Below the pieces are notes generated by a model that saw only the letters and a program-made list of their open reading frames with translations, had not been told where the DNA came from and ran no database searches. The translations under genes and the position numbers were made by a program. From Paramacrobiotus metropolitanus (lineage: Eukaryota > Tardigrada > Eutardigrada > Parachela > Macrobiotidae), in the NCBI RefSeq assembly GCF_019649055.1, contig NW_026570324.1, positions 372,001 through 436,000 of the forward strand: a stretch of DNA of 64,000 nucleotides, given 5' to 3'. This document shows positions 20,931 through 30,798 of the stretch, in pieces; position 1 is the stretch's first letter; the number at the start of each line of letters is the position of its first letter.

Positions 20931-21424
20931 CTATGTATAGACTTGATGTGATAAATGGACTAAAAGAGATGATGTTTTTATTAGCATTTTTACGAGCACA
21001 CACAGGCCGTCCGCCAAACGATCGGATTCAACGCGGAGATGGATTCAGCCTCGAACGGAGCTCGGCATCCCTCCCAGAGGCATGTGAGCCATGGTTGCAC
21101 TCACGTACACCCTCACGCCTGTGGCGCTACGCGGATGACGTGTCTGTGTTGTGTCTCTTCTGATTGGTCGTATGTGCCTTGTGTGGGCGCGCCTATGTGC
21201 GCTGCGATGAGCATGGATTTGGCTCTTCGCTTGGCAGATTTGCCAGAGTGGATTCAGTTGTTCAGTCAGTCGATTTGCACACTCAACAAAGTGTTCCTAT
21301 GCTAGTGGATGTCGTGCGTTGAGCATTTATCCAGGTTTCATAGCATATTACGCTACGCAGGATCCTGTCAGTGGGGATCTCTGTCCTGGACTCATTCTGA
21401 GTTCCACATTATACGTGGATTCGT
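20931..21424. other. Unassigned intergenic sequence
   Basis: No gene, repeat or element edge is recognised between the end of the giant element and the duplicated promoter region. The stretch is moderately GC-rich around 21000-21200. Confidence 0.4.
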
Positions 21425-21968
21425 GGTGTAGTCGACAGCATTAGGATCTCCAGCCTATGCTGATTATCTTTGAATTTCGACGAATCTGCACTTTCGCCTA
21501 ATATCTCGCTGCAAATAAGCAGGTACTCGTATCTGCATGTGCACACGTATACTTTATATACCATATGTATAATGTACTGATATATAGGGGGCAAAACTAA
21601 ACGTGTTCCACGGTTCCCCTGTATTGCTGCCGTCAGCCGGCTGGAGTTTTACGTTGTGGCTAAACGTGGCGCTTATGTACCGCGCCAGATTTAACCATAT
21701 GTATTGCCGTAACGTCACACTCCAGGCGGGTGACGGCAGCAATACAGGGGAACCGTGGAACACGCTTAGTTTTGCCCCCTATATTATGCACACACAGAGT
21801 GTCAGAACCGAATCTTGAAGTGGTCGGAAACAACATTCGGTTTCTCCAAGAAACTTTCACATCAGCACTTTCCACGCATACGGAATTTGTGATGCATTCG
21901 AGGAACTGTTCCTATTTTTCCGTACACACTTCAAAACCATAAGTATTGTTGGATGCCAACTATAAAAG
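21425..21968 (+). promoter_or_regulatory. Promoter region of secreted-protein gene copy A
   Basis: This stretch matches the region upstream of copy B (about 32450-32770). Shared words include CAGGTACTCGTATCTG, GTCAGAACC then TCTTGAAGTGGTC, TTTCTCCAAGAAA and ACACTTCAAAAC, ending at a TATA box TATAAAAG (21961-21968). Copy B lacks the 193-bp MITE found here at 21587-21779. The TATA box is now separated from the rest of its gene by two large insertions. Confidence 0.75.
21587..21779. mobile_element. 193-bp MITE, probably Tc1/mariner-like, inserted in promoter A
   Basis: Terminal inverted repeats of about 60 bp begin GGGGGCAAAACTAA and end in the complement. They continue through GTTCCACGGTTCCCCTGTAT and are near-perfect apart from a few differences. 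The element is flanked by TATA (21583-21586 and 21780-21783), consistent with a TA target duplication typical of Tc1/mariner-type elements. It has no coding capacity. It is absent at the matching site upstream of copy B, so it inserted after the duplication or the B copy never carried it. Confidence 0.8.
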
Positions 21969-22249
21969 GGGTATTGCTAAAGTCTGTGACTGTGACTGGG
22001 TGGGACTGTGAGTCTGTGTGACTGGGACCTTATGTGACTGTGAGCGTCTGTGACTGTGCCACACTGGGCGTGGGAATGATTGGGACTGTGACCTTTTGGG
22101 AGTGGGGCTAGTGGTTGCTGCAATCCGCCAGCCAACTGACAGTGCACATCCGGTCAAATTTTTCAACTGGCTCATTGTTTTAAAAGGCAGTATGCAAGCT
22201 TCTTCTGTAAGGCAGTGCTTCGTACGGCATTCTAGAAATTCCAAGAAAA
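21969..22249 (+). repeat. Left terminal inverted repeat of the 3.9-kb transposon
   Basis: The repeat pairs with 25550-25843. It carries several copies of GTGACTGTGA/TCTGTGACTG subrepeats, likely binding sites for the transposase. The inner part includes GGGAGTGGGGCTAGTGG, mirrored on the right arm. Confidence 0.85.
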
Positions 22250-22962
22250 ATAGTCGAAAGTAACATTAATCATACTTTTATTTATCTTCAGCAGACCCTC
22301 CTTCACTTTTTTAAATGGTTCTGAAGTTCTTTTATCTTGCACACTTGGTCAACTAAATACACACGCTACACATGTATCACTATAAAAAATGTGTATCACT
22401 ACACATTATTTTAGCCTATTCGGGAAAACTTTGTTTAGCGTCCAGCGTGATCGACGACTGAGTATGCGGTATCCCTCTGCTGCGTTCTTGTGTGTCTGCC
22501 TGGTGCCTGCCACTTTAGGGCACAGAGCGGCATTATTCGTAAGCGGCAAACATCAACAAACAAAAGCCTTTCAAATTCCTAGGCTGTCGCACGTAGGTGT
22601 GATCTGGTCTTGACCCTCTCGTTTGCTCTGTGAGAGAAGGATCGGAACTACAGTATGCAGGCGACTAAGAGAAGACCGGCTGAAGGAAACATCGGAAGCC
22701 AAACAGCGCACTTGTTTTCGGCTTCTGTTCTTAGTCTTTCGTGTATGTGAAATGATTTTATCACACTAACGTTTTCGGAAAGTAAAACCACTACTAAACC
22801 CGTACGCGGCGCAGTCTGTTGCAGATTTCAACGCTTCGCTTTTCCTGCACTATTCAGTTAAAAAATATCTGCTGTAAATCTAAAGAACAGTAAGTGAATC
22901 ACCGATACTGTACTGCGCATCCGAATACGGAAGCACTATTTAAAACAGTGCAGTGATGCAAC

Positions 22963-23021
22963 ATGCGACCCGAAACTTATGAAACGGACGACGACAGCGT
23001 CCATGAAAGTCAACCGCCAAC
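22963..23021 (+). CDS. Possible first exon inside the 3.9-kb transposon
   Basis: An ATG opens an acidic 19-codon stretch (MRPETYETDDDSVHESQPPT, the last codon split) and ends at a good splice donor, AC|GTAAGT. It precedes the other exon candidate in the same orientation. The phase does not join directly to the exon at 24706, so at least one further exon would be needed. Evidence is the donor match and position only. Confidence 0.35.
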
Positions 23022-23146
23022 GTAAGTACCATTTTCCACGTTGCGTCTGTGTTCTTGTATAAGTTGTATTAATAATAAATTATTAACATTTTCAATTTGT
23101 TGTGGTTTACGCAATGCAATAAAAGCTATATTTTACTAAGTTCTTT

Positions 23147-23228
23147 TAATGGGCAATAGCCACCACGATAACAATGAGTGCGAGCGCTGGTACACTACTT
23201 AATAGTTAAAATTTAAACATTAAAAAAA
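23147..23228 (+). repeat. Dispersed 90-bp repeat, copy 1
   Basis: It shares GGCAATAGCCACC, then GCGCTGGTACACTACTTAAT and AGTTAAAA with copy 2 at 46678-46776, in the same orientation. Both end in an A-rich tail, as a 3'-end fragment of a retroposon might, but the parent element is not identified. Confidence 0.6.
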
Positions 23229-23263
23229 CAACCAAAATCTCTATCTTCTCTTGGATTAAAAGG

Positions 23264-24302
23264 TTACGTGCTCAAGACAGCCGTGGCATTTCCTTTTACA
23301 ACAGCGAGACTGAAGCGCTGCTTAAGAAAAGCAGTAGAACGCGCTTCTCCAGTTAAATCACGAATTTTACGGCCCATGAAATGCAACAGTTCACTCAAAG
23401 CGGGGCTAAATACTCCCAACGTCTCGATCGCTAAAGGGGAAAAAAAAGTAGGTGAAGGCTCCTCATACCACCTTTTACCACCTTTGGCTCCTAATACCAC
23501 CTTTCATACCACCTTTGGCTCCTAGTACCACCTTTTGCACACCACTTTTGACTCCGCATACCACCACTTATTTAATACTTACTCAAATCCGTTTTTATTA
23601 AATTTTAATAAATGTTAATATCGGGAATAACTTAAATTAGATTGCGCAGCTACATCCATATCAACACGTGGGGCTTCGTACAATGCCGCATCTATAGCCG
23701 ATAAGGAATATCAAATCCCGGATTGGCAATTCTCTTGGCCTGCCGTCCGGCGCGTCTTTTTGTAGAAGTGTTTTTTTTTCAAAGCTTTCTAAAATCCATT
23801 TTTGGATACCTTTGCCGGTATATGATGTCTCTGTCGGGCTTCTTTTGTGGAGAAGGTCACATGCGAATGCCGCAGCAAATAGTCCACAGTCAACACCATT
23901 TTTAAAAAAACATCATAGTAACAAATAATTTAATTTATCATTTTACTTAAAGTTTAAAAAAATTGTTTGGTGGTATGCGGAGTCAAACGTGGTGTGCAAA
24001 AGGTGGTATTAGGAGCCATAGGTGGTATGAAAGGTGGTATTAGGAGCCCAAGGTGGTATAAAGGTGGTATGCGGAGCCTTCACCAAAAAAGTATCCACTT
24101 CCCGAAAACGAATATGTCCGCCGTTTAGAATTTTCTGCAAGCTGAGCCACGTGTCCAGATTTCTTCGAACTGCCGGTGGCATGCGAGATACCAAGTGGGA
24201 GCGGTTTGTCCAAAAATTCACGATTCTGCAGCCATTTGCGTTTACCATGCTAAGCTTACGGAGCAGTTGGAGTACTCTGCGCACTGTTCGCTCAGACTCC
24301 AT
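23264..24302 (-). pseudogene. LINE C-terminal (restriction-like endonuclease type) tail, split by a MITE
   Basis: On the minus strand, 23443-23264 encodes PLAIETLGVFSPALSELL then FMGRKIRDLTGEARST and FLKQRFSLAVVKGNATAVL. This is the conserved end of animal LINE proteins that carry a restriction-like endonuclease tail (P.A.ETLG...GR+I...TGE.R....FL.QR.S.A...GNA). The stretch 24302-24094 encodes a helical, basic segment (RTVRRVLQLLRKLSM, RRNLDTWLSLQ) in the same frame once the MITE and one copy of its target duplication are set aside. The segment carries no endonuclease core, so only the tail is present. A similar but longer relative lies at 43400-44935. Confidence 0.6.
23451..24084. mobile_element. 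634-bp MITE with perfect 9-bp target duplication
   Basis: The ends are GGTGAAGGCTCC and its complement GGAGCCTTCACC. The inverted repeats of about 125 bp contain repeated AGGTGGTAT and TTAGGAGCC words. Flanks are identical 9-bp copies of AAAAAAGTA (23442-23450 and 24085-24093). No coding capacity is seen. A 9-bp duplication points to a Mutator- or Merlin-like mover. It sits inside the LINE tail, which itself sits inside the 3.9-kb transposon. Confidence 0.88.
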
Positions 24303-24705
24303 AGACTTCTGTGTTAATTAAAAATGATCCTAGAAACGTTCACTGGCGCTCAAATTTAGATGTTCTGATATCGAAAAACAATCTGGAATTTTAGTTTTGA
24401 TATGACTTACAGCTGGACGCAGTTTATCTAATACAAAAGTTCCAAGGCTGATTGAAACTTTTCACGTTTCTTCACGAAAGCATTACTCGACTGTATCGTA
24501 CACCGTTTGTGATGAGTGCGACAGCTCAAATGTGCTAACGATACGGTTCCGATACGCTATCCTGTCCCACCGTATTGTTTACCGGACCGTATACCGGGAC
24601 TGTATTGCGACTACAATCTAATAACTGATTTGTTATAACAAAGCTTTTACAATAACTAACCTTGCTGCTCTATACCCACTTAATGTAACCCGTACAATTT
24701 CATAG

Positions 24706-25143
24706 GCTCTTCCTGTTGACCGAGAGTCGTTTAAAAAGAAATCCATGGAAAAGATTTGGGATTACGTATTGGTTCGTAATTTGGCTGACAAACCGAAGCC
24801 ACAACCGGGCGAATATGAATTATGGCTGCTAGAGGATTGCAGTTCTCAAACAACCAAGTGCAGCGGATGTCGAAGGAACTTTCGCAAACAGCCCCACATT
24901 AAACCTGATTCACCAAATGATTTAATGTTTGTGTCAGTGGGCACTAGAATATACCCCCGCAACGGTGTCCAACGACAGGGAAAGCCGTCAAACGTCTACT
25001 GCCATGCTAATAATGGGTGCATTGTTGCAGCAACTATCAGCGTGAACACGCCCGCTTTGAAATCTGCAACTTTTGTAATCTCGGCAGAAACGAAGGAAAA
25101 GTTGGATGAAAAGCACAAGCAAGCAATTTTCGCGATTTTTTAA
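24706..25143 (+). CDS. Exon of a transposon-borne gene with a Cys motif, function unknown
   Basis: The open frame begins after a good acceptor (TTTCATAG|G), reads ALPVDRESFKKKS into MEKIWDYV, and ends with a stop at 25143, about 145 codons in all. It has a CSGCRRNF motif and later CHANNGC, which could together bind one zinc ion. Between them is HIKPDSPNDLMFVSVGTRIY. Proteins with a CxGC...P.DL......Y.H...C pattern are common in invertebrate mobile elements, but I cannot name the family. It lies just inside the right inverted repeat of the 3.9-kb transposon, so it is most likely part of that element. Confidence 0.5.
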   Translation, partial: ALPVDRESFKKKSMEKIWDYVLVRNLADKPKPQPGEYELWLLEDCSSQTTKCSGCRRNFRKQPHIKPDSPNDLMFVSVGTRIYPRNGVQRQGKPSNVYCHANNGCIVAATISVNTPALKSATFVISAETKEKLDEKHKQAIFAIF

Positions 25144-25549
25144 TATTTTTCAATAACGGTTAGCTTTGTATTTCCGTAAGGTTCGATATTACGCCAGTAT
25201 TCCTTTGTTATTGATCCAGTTGCAGGTATTTTTTTGGTTTTTTGCCTCTCTTAAATTTGCTTCGTTACGTTATCTTAAAAAACATGTATTTTCAAAATTT
25301 GTTGATAAGAAATAATATTGCTGAACACCAGTTCTGAATGGTTACTGCACTGTTTTTTTGGCAGTTTTTCCCTGCGCAGTACCTGCGGTTTTTTTCATCT
25401 TGTTCCAGGGTACTAGCGATTCGGTTTGCCTAGATAGCGGTCATGGTTCGTGTAGCAGCTATGGTTTCTGTTAATTTGGTTTTGAATTTTATTATACTCT
25501 GTATGTTATAAGGACATTAAATATTCTCTTCGACGAATGCCATACTAAA

Positions 25550-25843
25550 CAATCTTGGAATTTCTAGAAAGCCTTACGAAGTACTGCCTTGCAGATTGAG
25601 CTTGCAAGTACTGCCTTTTAACACAAAAAGCCAGTTAAAAATTTTCCCCGGAAGTGTCCTGTCAGTTGGTTGGCGGATTGCAGCAACCACTAGCCCCACT
25701 CCCAAAAGGTCACAGTCCCAATCATTCCCACGCCCAGTGTGGCACAGTCACAGACGCTCACAGTCACATAAGGTCCCAGTCACACAGACTCACAGTCCCA
25801 CCCAGTCCCACCCAGTCACAGTCACAGACTTTACAGAATACCC
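25550..25843 (-). repeat. Right terminal inverted repeat of the 3.9-kb transposon
   Basis: Inverted partner of 21969-22249. The arms differ by scattered substitutions and small indels (for example, near the tip GGGTATTG against GGGTATTCTG), so the insertion is not very recent or the arms diverged before it. Confidence 0.85.
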
Positions 25844-25961
25844 CTATAAAAGTGGCTTCAGTGCATCAAATTTTACAGGTTTGCATGTGTATGATATAAG
25901 GGAAATCTTATTTTCTCCAACTTTCAGAGTAATCGAACACTAAAAAGGAAATTTATCCCGC
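25844..25961 (+). promoter_or_regulatory. Displaced TATA box copy and 5' leader of gene copy A
   Basis: The second copy of the target duplication supplies a TATA box, TATAAAAG (25845-25852), followed by a likely initiator near TTCAGTGC. About 110 bp of leader run up to the LTR insertion. In copy B the corresponding stretch runs without interruption from the TATA box to the ATG. Confidence 0.6.
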
Positions 25962-26305
25962 TGTCAGGAGATCGGCGCCACCGCCCAGGAGTGTGGGTTG
26001 AGTGGGTGTTGCACCGACTCCGATTTCGTGTTCTGTGTGATGCTCTACGGCCAGAGATTGGCATTGCATGCACATGGCCGAGACGTTTTGATTTCATTCG
26101 GTTAGATTTTGGCTCGACAGCATGGAGACGTCCATGCTGTACGAGATGGCCTTCGATATTTGCGCATGCTAGAGTGACCCTTCGGGGCTGTTTTGATGTT
26201 GTGGGTTTCGTCCCTTTATTAACATCTGCCGATATTAATAAAGCTATCGTTTGTGGCGTCTGTGTTTTGGTTGCCTTCCTGTGCAGCGCAGGCACAGCGC
26301 TTACA
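25962..26305 (+). repeat. 5' LTR of the gag-only element
   Basis: Direct repeat of 30064-30407. It starts TGT and ends ACA, and contains AATAAAGC near 26239, a likely poly(A) signal. Confidence 0.9.
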
Positions 26306-27653
26306 TGGTGGAGATGCGATTTCGATCCCCGATCCCCCTATCGACGCTACCTTCTTCTACACAGATTTTGGATGCGGGGCTTTGTCCTGCACAGCGCTTA
26401 CAGTGTTTTACTCAACTGTGCGCATCGCCGAATTTCCTTGTACGGCCTACCGGATTCCACGCATACGCTACAGCGCAGTGTGGAGTGACGCCGTATCGCG
26501 AACCCGGAAATATCAGCATCGTATCCCGACACATCGTGGAGGACCGGAGCTGATTTCTCCTCACCAACAGCCGACATCTGCCTTCTTCGCACATCGGAGG
26601 AACGACCAGACACTGGGGATTCTTCCGTGAGGGAGCAGACAAGCGGAAACGAGATCCTGCGTTCTAGACGACAGTCGGAAAGCAGCACACCGAACGCACC
26701 GCACCGTACAATCGTCACGTCGTGTCAGTGCAGGTAAGCCGATCTGCTCTGGCAGATAAAGCCGAAAACTTTCTGAATTTAATATCAGAATATCTAGCCG
26801 AACTATCTCCGAAAGGAATATCGTTCTATTATTCGAAACACTGGCTGATTACAGCAGCTTTTTGGAGTTGTTGCAGTGTGTCAGTTTGGCCGATTTTGCC
26901 GTATTAACACCGACTTTACGGTCGAATTTTCAGTCGATTCAGCCGTGGATTTTGTTTCTGCAATAGCAGAGAATTATTGCCGTAAAATTCTGATATTTCG
27001 AAGGGATAAATTCGTCAGAATTTATCCGCAACAATCGGAATTTAGCCGTACACGGGAGCTGTCAATGCTACCGTGTGTTATCGTTTTCAGTAGCCGATCT
27101 CGCAATTCAAAATTGCGTATTTGCCGTACAATTTGAACTGCAATTCACAGGAATTCCAGAACCTTATTTGCCGATATTTTGCTGCAAAATTTGCCGACTG
27201 TAATCGGTGAAAATCGATTACGGAAATTGTGGGTATTTTTGCAGAGTCGATGAAATGTGGTCGCCGAAGCAATTGTGTGTAGCACGCGATACTACTGCAT
27301 ACTTTTGCCCAGTTTTTCGAACGATTTATTCTTGGTGAATTATTCGTAATTCACCAGAATTATTGCCGACTAATTGCCGATTATTTTATAATATTCCGCC
27401 GAGTAATAATGGTAGAAATACCGTGATTTGTACACTGTGAGATTTCGAATTTTTCAACGTCAAATACAGGGTCGACTGCGGAATATCGCAGTGGATTTTG
27501 CCGATCGTTACCGAACACGGAAGCTGGTGCTACCGTGTCTGGCCATAGCCGTCTAGTCTCGTTCATTGACATTGCAGTCAACTGCACTACAAGCCGTTAA
27601 CTTCCAGTAAACTGACCGAATGTGATTAACGATTTTATTTCGATACCGCCGAC

Positions 27654-28508
27654 ATGCAGCGTACACCGTTTAATAAAGTGAAACAATTTGCCGCAAATGC
27701 GATGAAAAGTGCCGAACGGATTGTTTGCTCTCAGCCGATTAATTCCGATAATTTTAAAAATGTTAACCGAGCCGACAGTTCATCTAGTTCTTTATCCAGT
27801 GACATTATTGCCGAACTGGAGCGAAGAATATCAGACCGGGATGAATTGATTCGCGAATTGCAGTGTGAAATCGCACAACTGCATACGAAACTTCGTGAAA
27901 AGCCGGAAAATATGGAAAATTCCGTAAGCCGATTTGTACCGAATACGACTAATAATGTCGTTTATCTTCAAAAACGCCGAAAGCGCACAAAATGTGAAGC
28001 CAAGAAGTCGAATAAAGAATGGAGTGATGACGAAGAAAGTCATCAACAAGCAGTTATCAGTATTAATAATGCTGCTAATAATACCGTTAATAAGCGACCG
28101 CTTATTAAGCTGACTAATATTAATCACCGCAAACCGAGTCGTGCTCAACAATGGGCAAATAATGTCGATAAAATAACCGAAATAACCGATCGCACGCCGT
28201 GTCTGGAAAAGATGATGCGAAACGGTAGAGTCGCCAGATACTGTCAACACTGTGATATCTCCGGACATTATTATGTCGATTGTTCTTACAAAGAAGTGCC
28301 GCGGTCGAATAATCCGATCTATCTAGCTTACCATGATCCAGTTACTGGAAACCGCCGCTATGCACGTGATTTCTATCGAAACAGAATAAATTCTACCAAG
28401 CAGCTACATTCCAGTCTTTTTATTTCCCCGCGATCCCCGCGGCAACCGGGTGGTCACTGTACTGCAGCATCACCGTTATCACAGGAGCCGTCTTGTTGTA
28501 ACCAGTAA
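27654..28508 (+). CDS. gag: Gag-like protein of the non-autonomous LTR element
   Basis: A 284-codon frame opening with ATG. The N-terminal third has a Ser-rich patch and a predicted coiled coil (IAELERRISDRDELIRELQ). The middle is Asn/Lys-rich with basic patches (LQKRRKRTKCEAKKSNKEW). One CCHC zinc knuckle, CQHCDISGHYYVDC (CX2CX4HX4C), lies at about codons 195-210. The tail is Ser/Pro-rich. A coiled coil plus knuckle suits an RNA-binding Gag that packages the element's RNA. No capsid signature is obvious. Confidence 0.7.
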   Translation: MQRTPFNKVKQFAANAMKSAERIVCSQPINSDNFKNVNRADSSSSSLSSDIIAELERRISDRDELIRELQCEIAQLHTKLREKPENMENSVSRFVPNTTNNVVYLQKRRKRTKCEAKKSNKEWSDDEESHQQAVISINNAANNTVNKRPLIKLTNINHRKPSRAQQWANNVDKITEITDRTPCLEKMMRNGRVARYCQHCDISGHYYVDCSYKEVPRSNNPIYLAYHDPVTGNRRYARDFYRNRINSTKQLHSSLFISPRSPRQPGGHCTAASPLSQEPSCCNQ

Positions 28509-30063
28509 GAGAAAATGCCGATAGGTCAATATTTTCCCGATACCCGTGGCATCAGCCACGTGCTATCTTAATTGTTAAGTTTACCGCCTACTATTACGTT
28601 TTAATTGCTTTGGAAGATTGCCGGTAATTCGAAGGATGTCGACCGACGAGAGTATCTGCAATTTGATGCTTAAATCATTTGGATTAAATTCAAACCGACA
28701 TAATCGTGCCACTAAATCGAATCTCCAAAAAAGCCAATAAGGTACTAGACATTCGAAACCTGTGCGAAAATGTCCGAAAATTTGTGATAAATGATTTATA
28801 ACAACAATTGTCGGATATCTACCGATCGATAATTTATCGGATTATAAGTAGAAAAGTCGTTGAAGTTGAAGCCGAACCTATTTAGTGGTGAACCGCGCAA
28901 TTCTATTTAAACCTTGGGAAGATTCGTGCTAATATCGGTGTTATCTAAAATAAGTCAAAAGCGAAAATGTTCCTGTAATTTGTAGTAAAACCGGTTACTT
29001 GTCTGCAATTTCGATTTAGTGTAATTTCTGGAATTGCGTCTGTTCTGCCGTCTGCCAGTTATTTGACATTTTAACGTCAAGAGATCTCGTACATTTACCG
29101 CACTGATATGGTGAGCCGATAATAACCGATAATTTAGTTGAGTAACTAAATTACTGCCACCGACGCGCTATGCGCATTATCATATCGAGTGGTCCATACC
29201 TCTCTCATTATTAAAATCCCCACTATTGTTGTGGTCCGTACCTCTTGCCGCAATAATCCCTTTATTTTAGAGGATCATACCTCTCGCCGAATTAATTCCC
29301 CACTTTTTAGCATCATAGTGGTCCGTACCTTTCGCCGATTAAAATGTTAATTTATTTTGCCGCTCCGATATGGAAATTATTACCGCCTTTGTGAATTATA
29401 CGTACTGGTATAATTCAATAAATACGTGGTTCGTACCTTATTTATGACCGATTCAAATTGCCGAATACATAAATTCGCCGCCGTTAAATTGCCGAATAGT
29501 TGCTGATAATAATTCACAATTATTTTTACACCGACTAAATAATTTGGCTGACTAATTTAGAATTAATTAGTGTAATTTAATCGTAGATTGAATGGAGCCG
29601 ATACCGTTCAGCGTTATCGTAATGATAGCTAATCGAACCGCCGGGCAATATGCCAGATGATTTGTTTATCAAATTGCCGACCGCGCCACATGGCGACGAT
29701 GCCGAAATTTTCCACATTACTGTGGAAGAAAAAAGCCGACACGATCTGTGTTTTCCGAATTTATTAGCGAAACACTGAGTGTTATCGCTGGCGCCGCTGC
29801 TACCGATCCTGCTGACACTGACGTCGACATGGTGCTGGATGCAACTGCTGAATGATCGGAAACGTGAGATTGGAGGATGAACGGATTCTCCAGAATGGAA
29901 CGCACCAGTGGGATACTTTCATTTATTTTTGTGAGAAAGATAGAATATGCCGCCATGTTGGGCCGCATTTTTACTCATTACTCTGTTCATTTACCGACGT
30001 GTTTTGATTTTGTTTATTGCTGTGCTATGGCCTCGAGGGACCTCGGCGTCCCGCCCCGTGGCA
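28509..30063 (+). other. Noncoding 3' internal region of the LTR element with spaced repeats
   Basis: No frame is supported. The motif GTGGTCCGTACCTCT(C/T)GCCG or a close variant occurs about five times (near 29189, 29231, 29270, 29318 and 29426), mostly 40-50 bp apart. The whole internal region is AT-rich but studded with GCCG/CCGA words. Both features are unlike the flanking DNA. Confidence 0.55.
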
Positions 30064-30407
30064 TGTCAGGAGATCGGCGCCACCGCCCAGGAGTGTGGGT
30101 TGAGTGGGTGTTGCACCGACTCCGATTTCGTGTTCTGTGTGATGCTCTACGGCCAGAGATTGGCATTGCATGCACATGGCCGAGACGTTTTGATTTCATT
30201 CGGTTAGATTTTGGCTCGACAGCATGGAGACGTCCATGCTGTACGAGATGGCCTTCGATATTTGCGCATGCTAGAGTGACCCTTCGGGGCTGTTTTGATG
30301 TTGTGGGTTTCGTCCCTTTATTAACATCTGCCGATATTAATAAAGCTATCGTTTGTGGCGTCTGTGTTTTGGTTGCCTTTCTGTGCAGCGCAGGCACAGC
30401 GCTTACA
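30064..30407 (+). repeat. 3' LTR of the gag-only element
   Basis: Matches the 5' LTR base for base, apart from one difference near 30379. It ends at the CCGC target duplication, directly upstream of the damaged first exon of gene copy A. Confidence 0.9.
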
Positions 30408-30798
30408 CCGCTTAACTACCCTAGTCTTTGTGCAAAACCAAGTTTTTTTTTTTTGCAGCGGTATTTTAATTTTATGCTCGATTTTTGGGCTCATGGTAAG
30501 CGTAAGTAGTCTCGAAAATTTATTCGGAACTTTTATAATTTACAGTTCTGCTTTTCAGCAACTCAACTAGTATTAATTGATAATATTCTTTTGGTTTTTT
30601 ATTTTTTTACAGTGTATTGTGGAAATGCGTTCCTTTGAGGAATGGAACCACCCTGAAATTTTTATCCACACCGGTGAGCATCTGAACATTACCGCCGACA
30701 GAATTTTGGCAGAATACGCCGCAGCGCCAACCACCACGCCTAAGGCTATTAGCACTACATACGATGACTGGTACAATGGGCGGATTCCTATTCAGTAG
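30408..30798 (+). pseudogene. Small secreted-protein gene copy A, disabled
   Basis: Two exons match copy B in structure. Exon 1 ends at 30495 (GILILCSIFGLM, the core of a signal peptide) with donor GTAAGCG; the intron runs 30496-30612; exon 2 is 30613-30798 and ends at TAG. The mature part reads IVEMRSFEEWNHPEIFIHTG and later STTYDDWYNGRIPIQ, against STHYLWEIGRI in copy B; the shared HP..F and TTP...ST.Y patterns support homology. The ATG present in copy B is replaced here by a poly-T run, and exon 2 stops earlier, losing the cysteines. With the TATA box and leader also split, this copy is most likely dead. Confidence 0.7.

Larger units (their letters stand above)
21969..25843. mobile_element. 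3.9-kb DNA transposon with long inverted repeats, inserted exactly at a TATA box
   Basis: The ends are GGGTATT...TAAAGTCTGTGAC and its complement ...GAATACCC. The terminal inverted repeats are about 280-290 bp (21969-22249 and 25550-25843), rich in GTGACTGTGACTG words, and extend to CTAGAAATTCCAAG. The flanks are a perfect 9-bp duplication, CTATAAAAG (21960-21968 and 25844-25852), which contains the whole TATA box of gene copy A. A 9-bp duplication with long TIRs suits Mutator-like elements, though KDZ- or Merlin-like families (8-9 bp) are alternatives. Inside are two possible exons (22963-23021 and 24706-25143) and a LINE tail split by a smaller MITE. No catalytic transposase core was recognised, so this copy is probably non-autonomous or decayed. 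Confidence 0.85.
25962..30407 (+). mobile_element. Young gag-only LTR retroelement (non-autonomous), fossil class
   Basis: The LTRs are 344 bp each (25962-26305 and 30064-30407), begin TGTCAGG and end CTTACA, and differ by about one base by eye, so the insertion is recent. A 4-bp duplication CCGC flanks it (25958-25961 and 30408-30411). Directly after the 5' LTR is a primer-binding-site candidate starting TGGTGGAGATGCGATTTCGA, which reads like the complement of a tRNA 3' half. The internal part has one gag-like frame and no protease, RT or integrase. It would need another element's enzymes. It lies in the 5' leader of gene copy A, in the same orientation. Confidence 0.9.

Noticed and set aside
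21960-22244. Repeats of GTGACTGTGA as a CRISPR-like or satellite array
   Set aside because: They are subrepeats within a terminal inverted repeat that is mirrored at 25550-25843; spacing is irregular and there are no spacers.
25991-26488. A 165-codon protein frame in the 5' LTR
   Set aside because: The sequence is an LTR repeated at 30064-30407; the frame has no protein-like features and its repeat copy diverges right after the LTR end.
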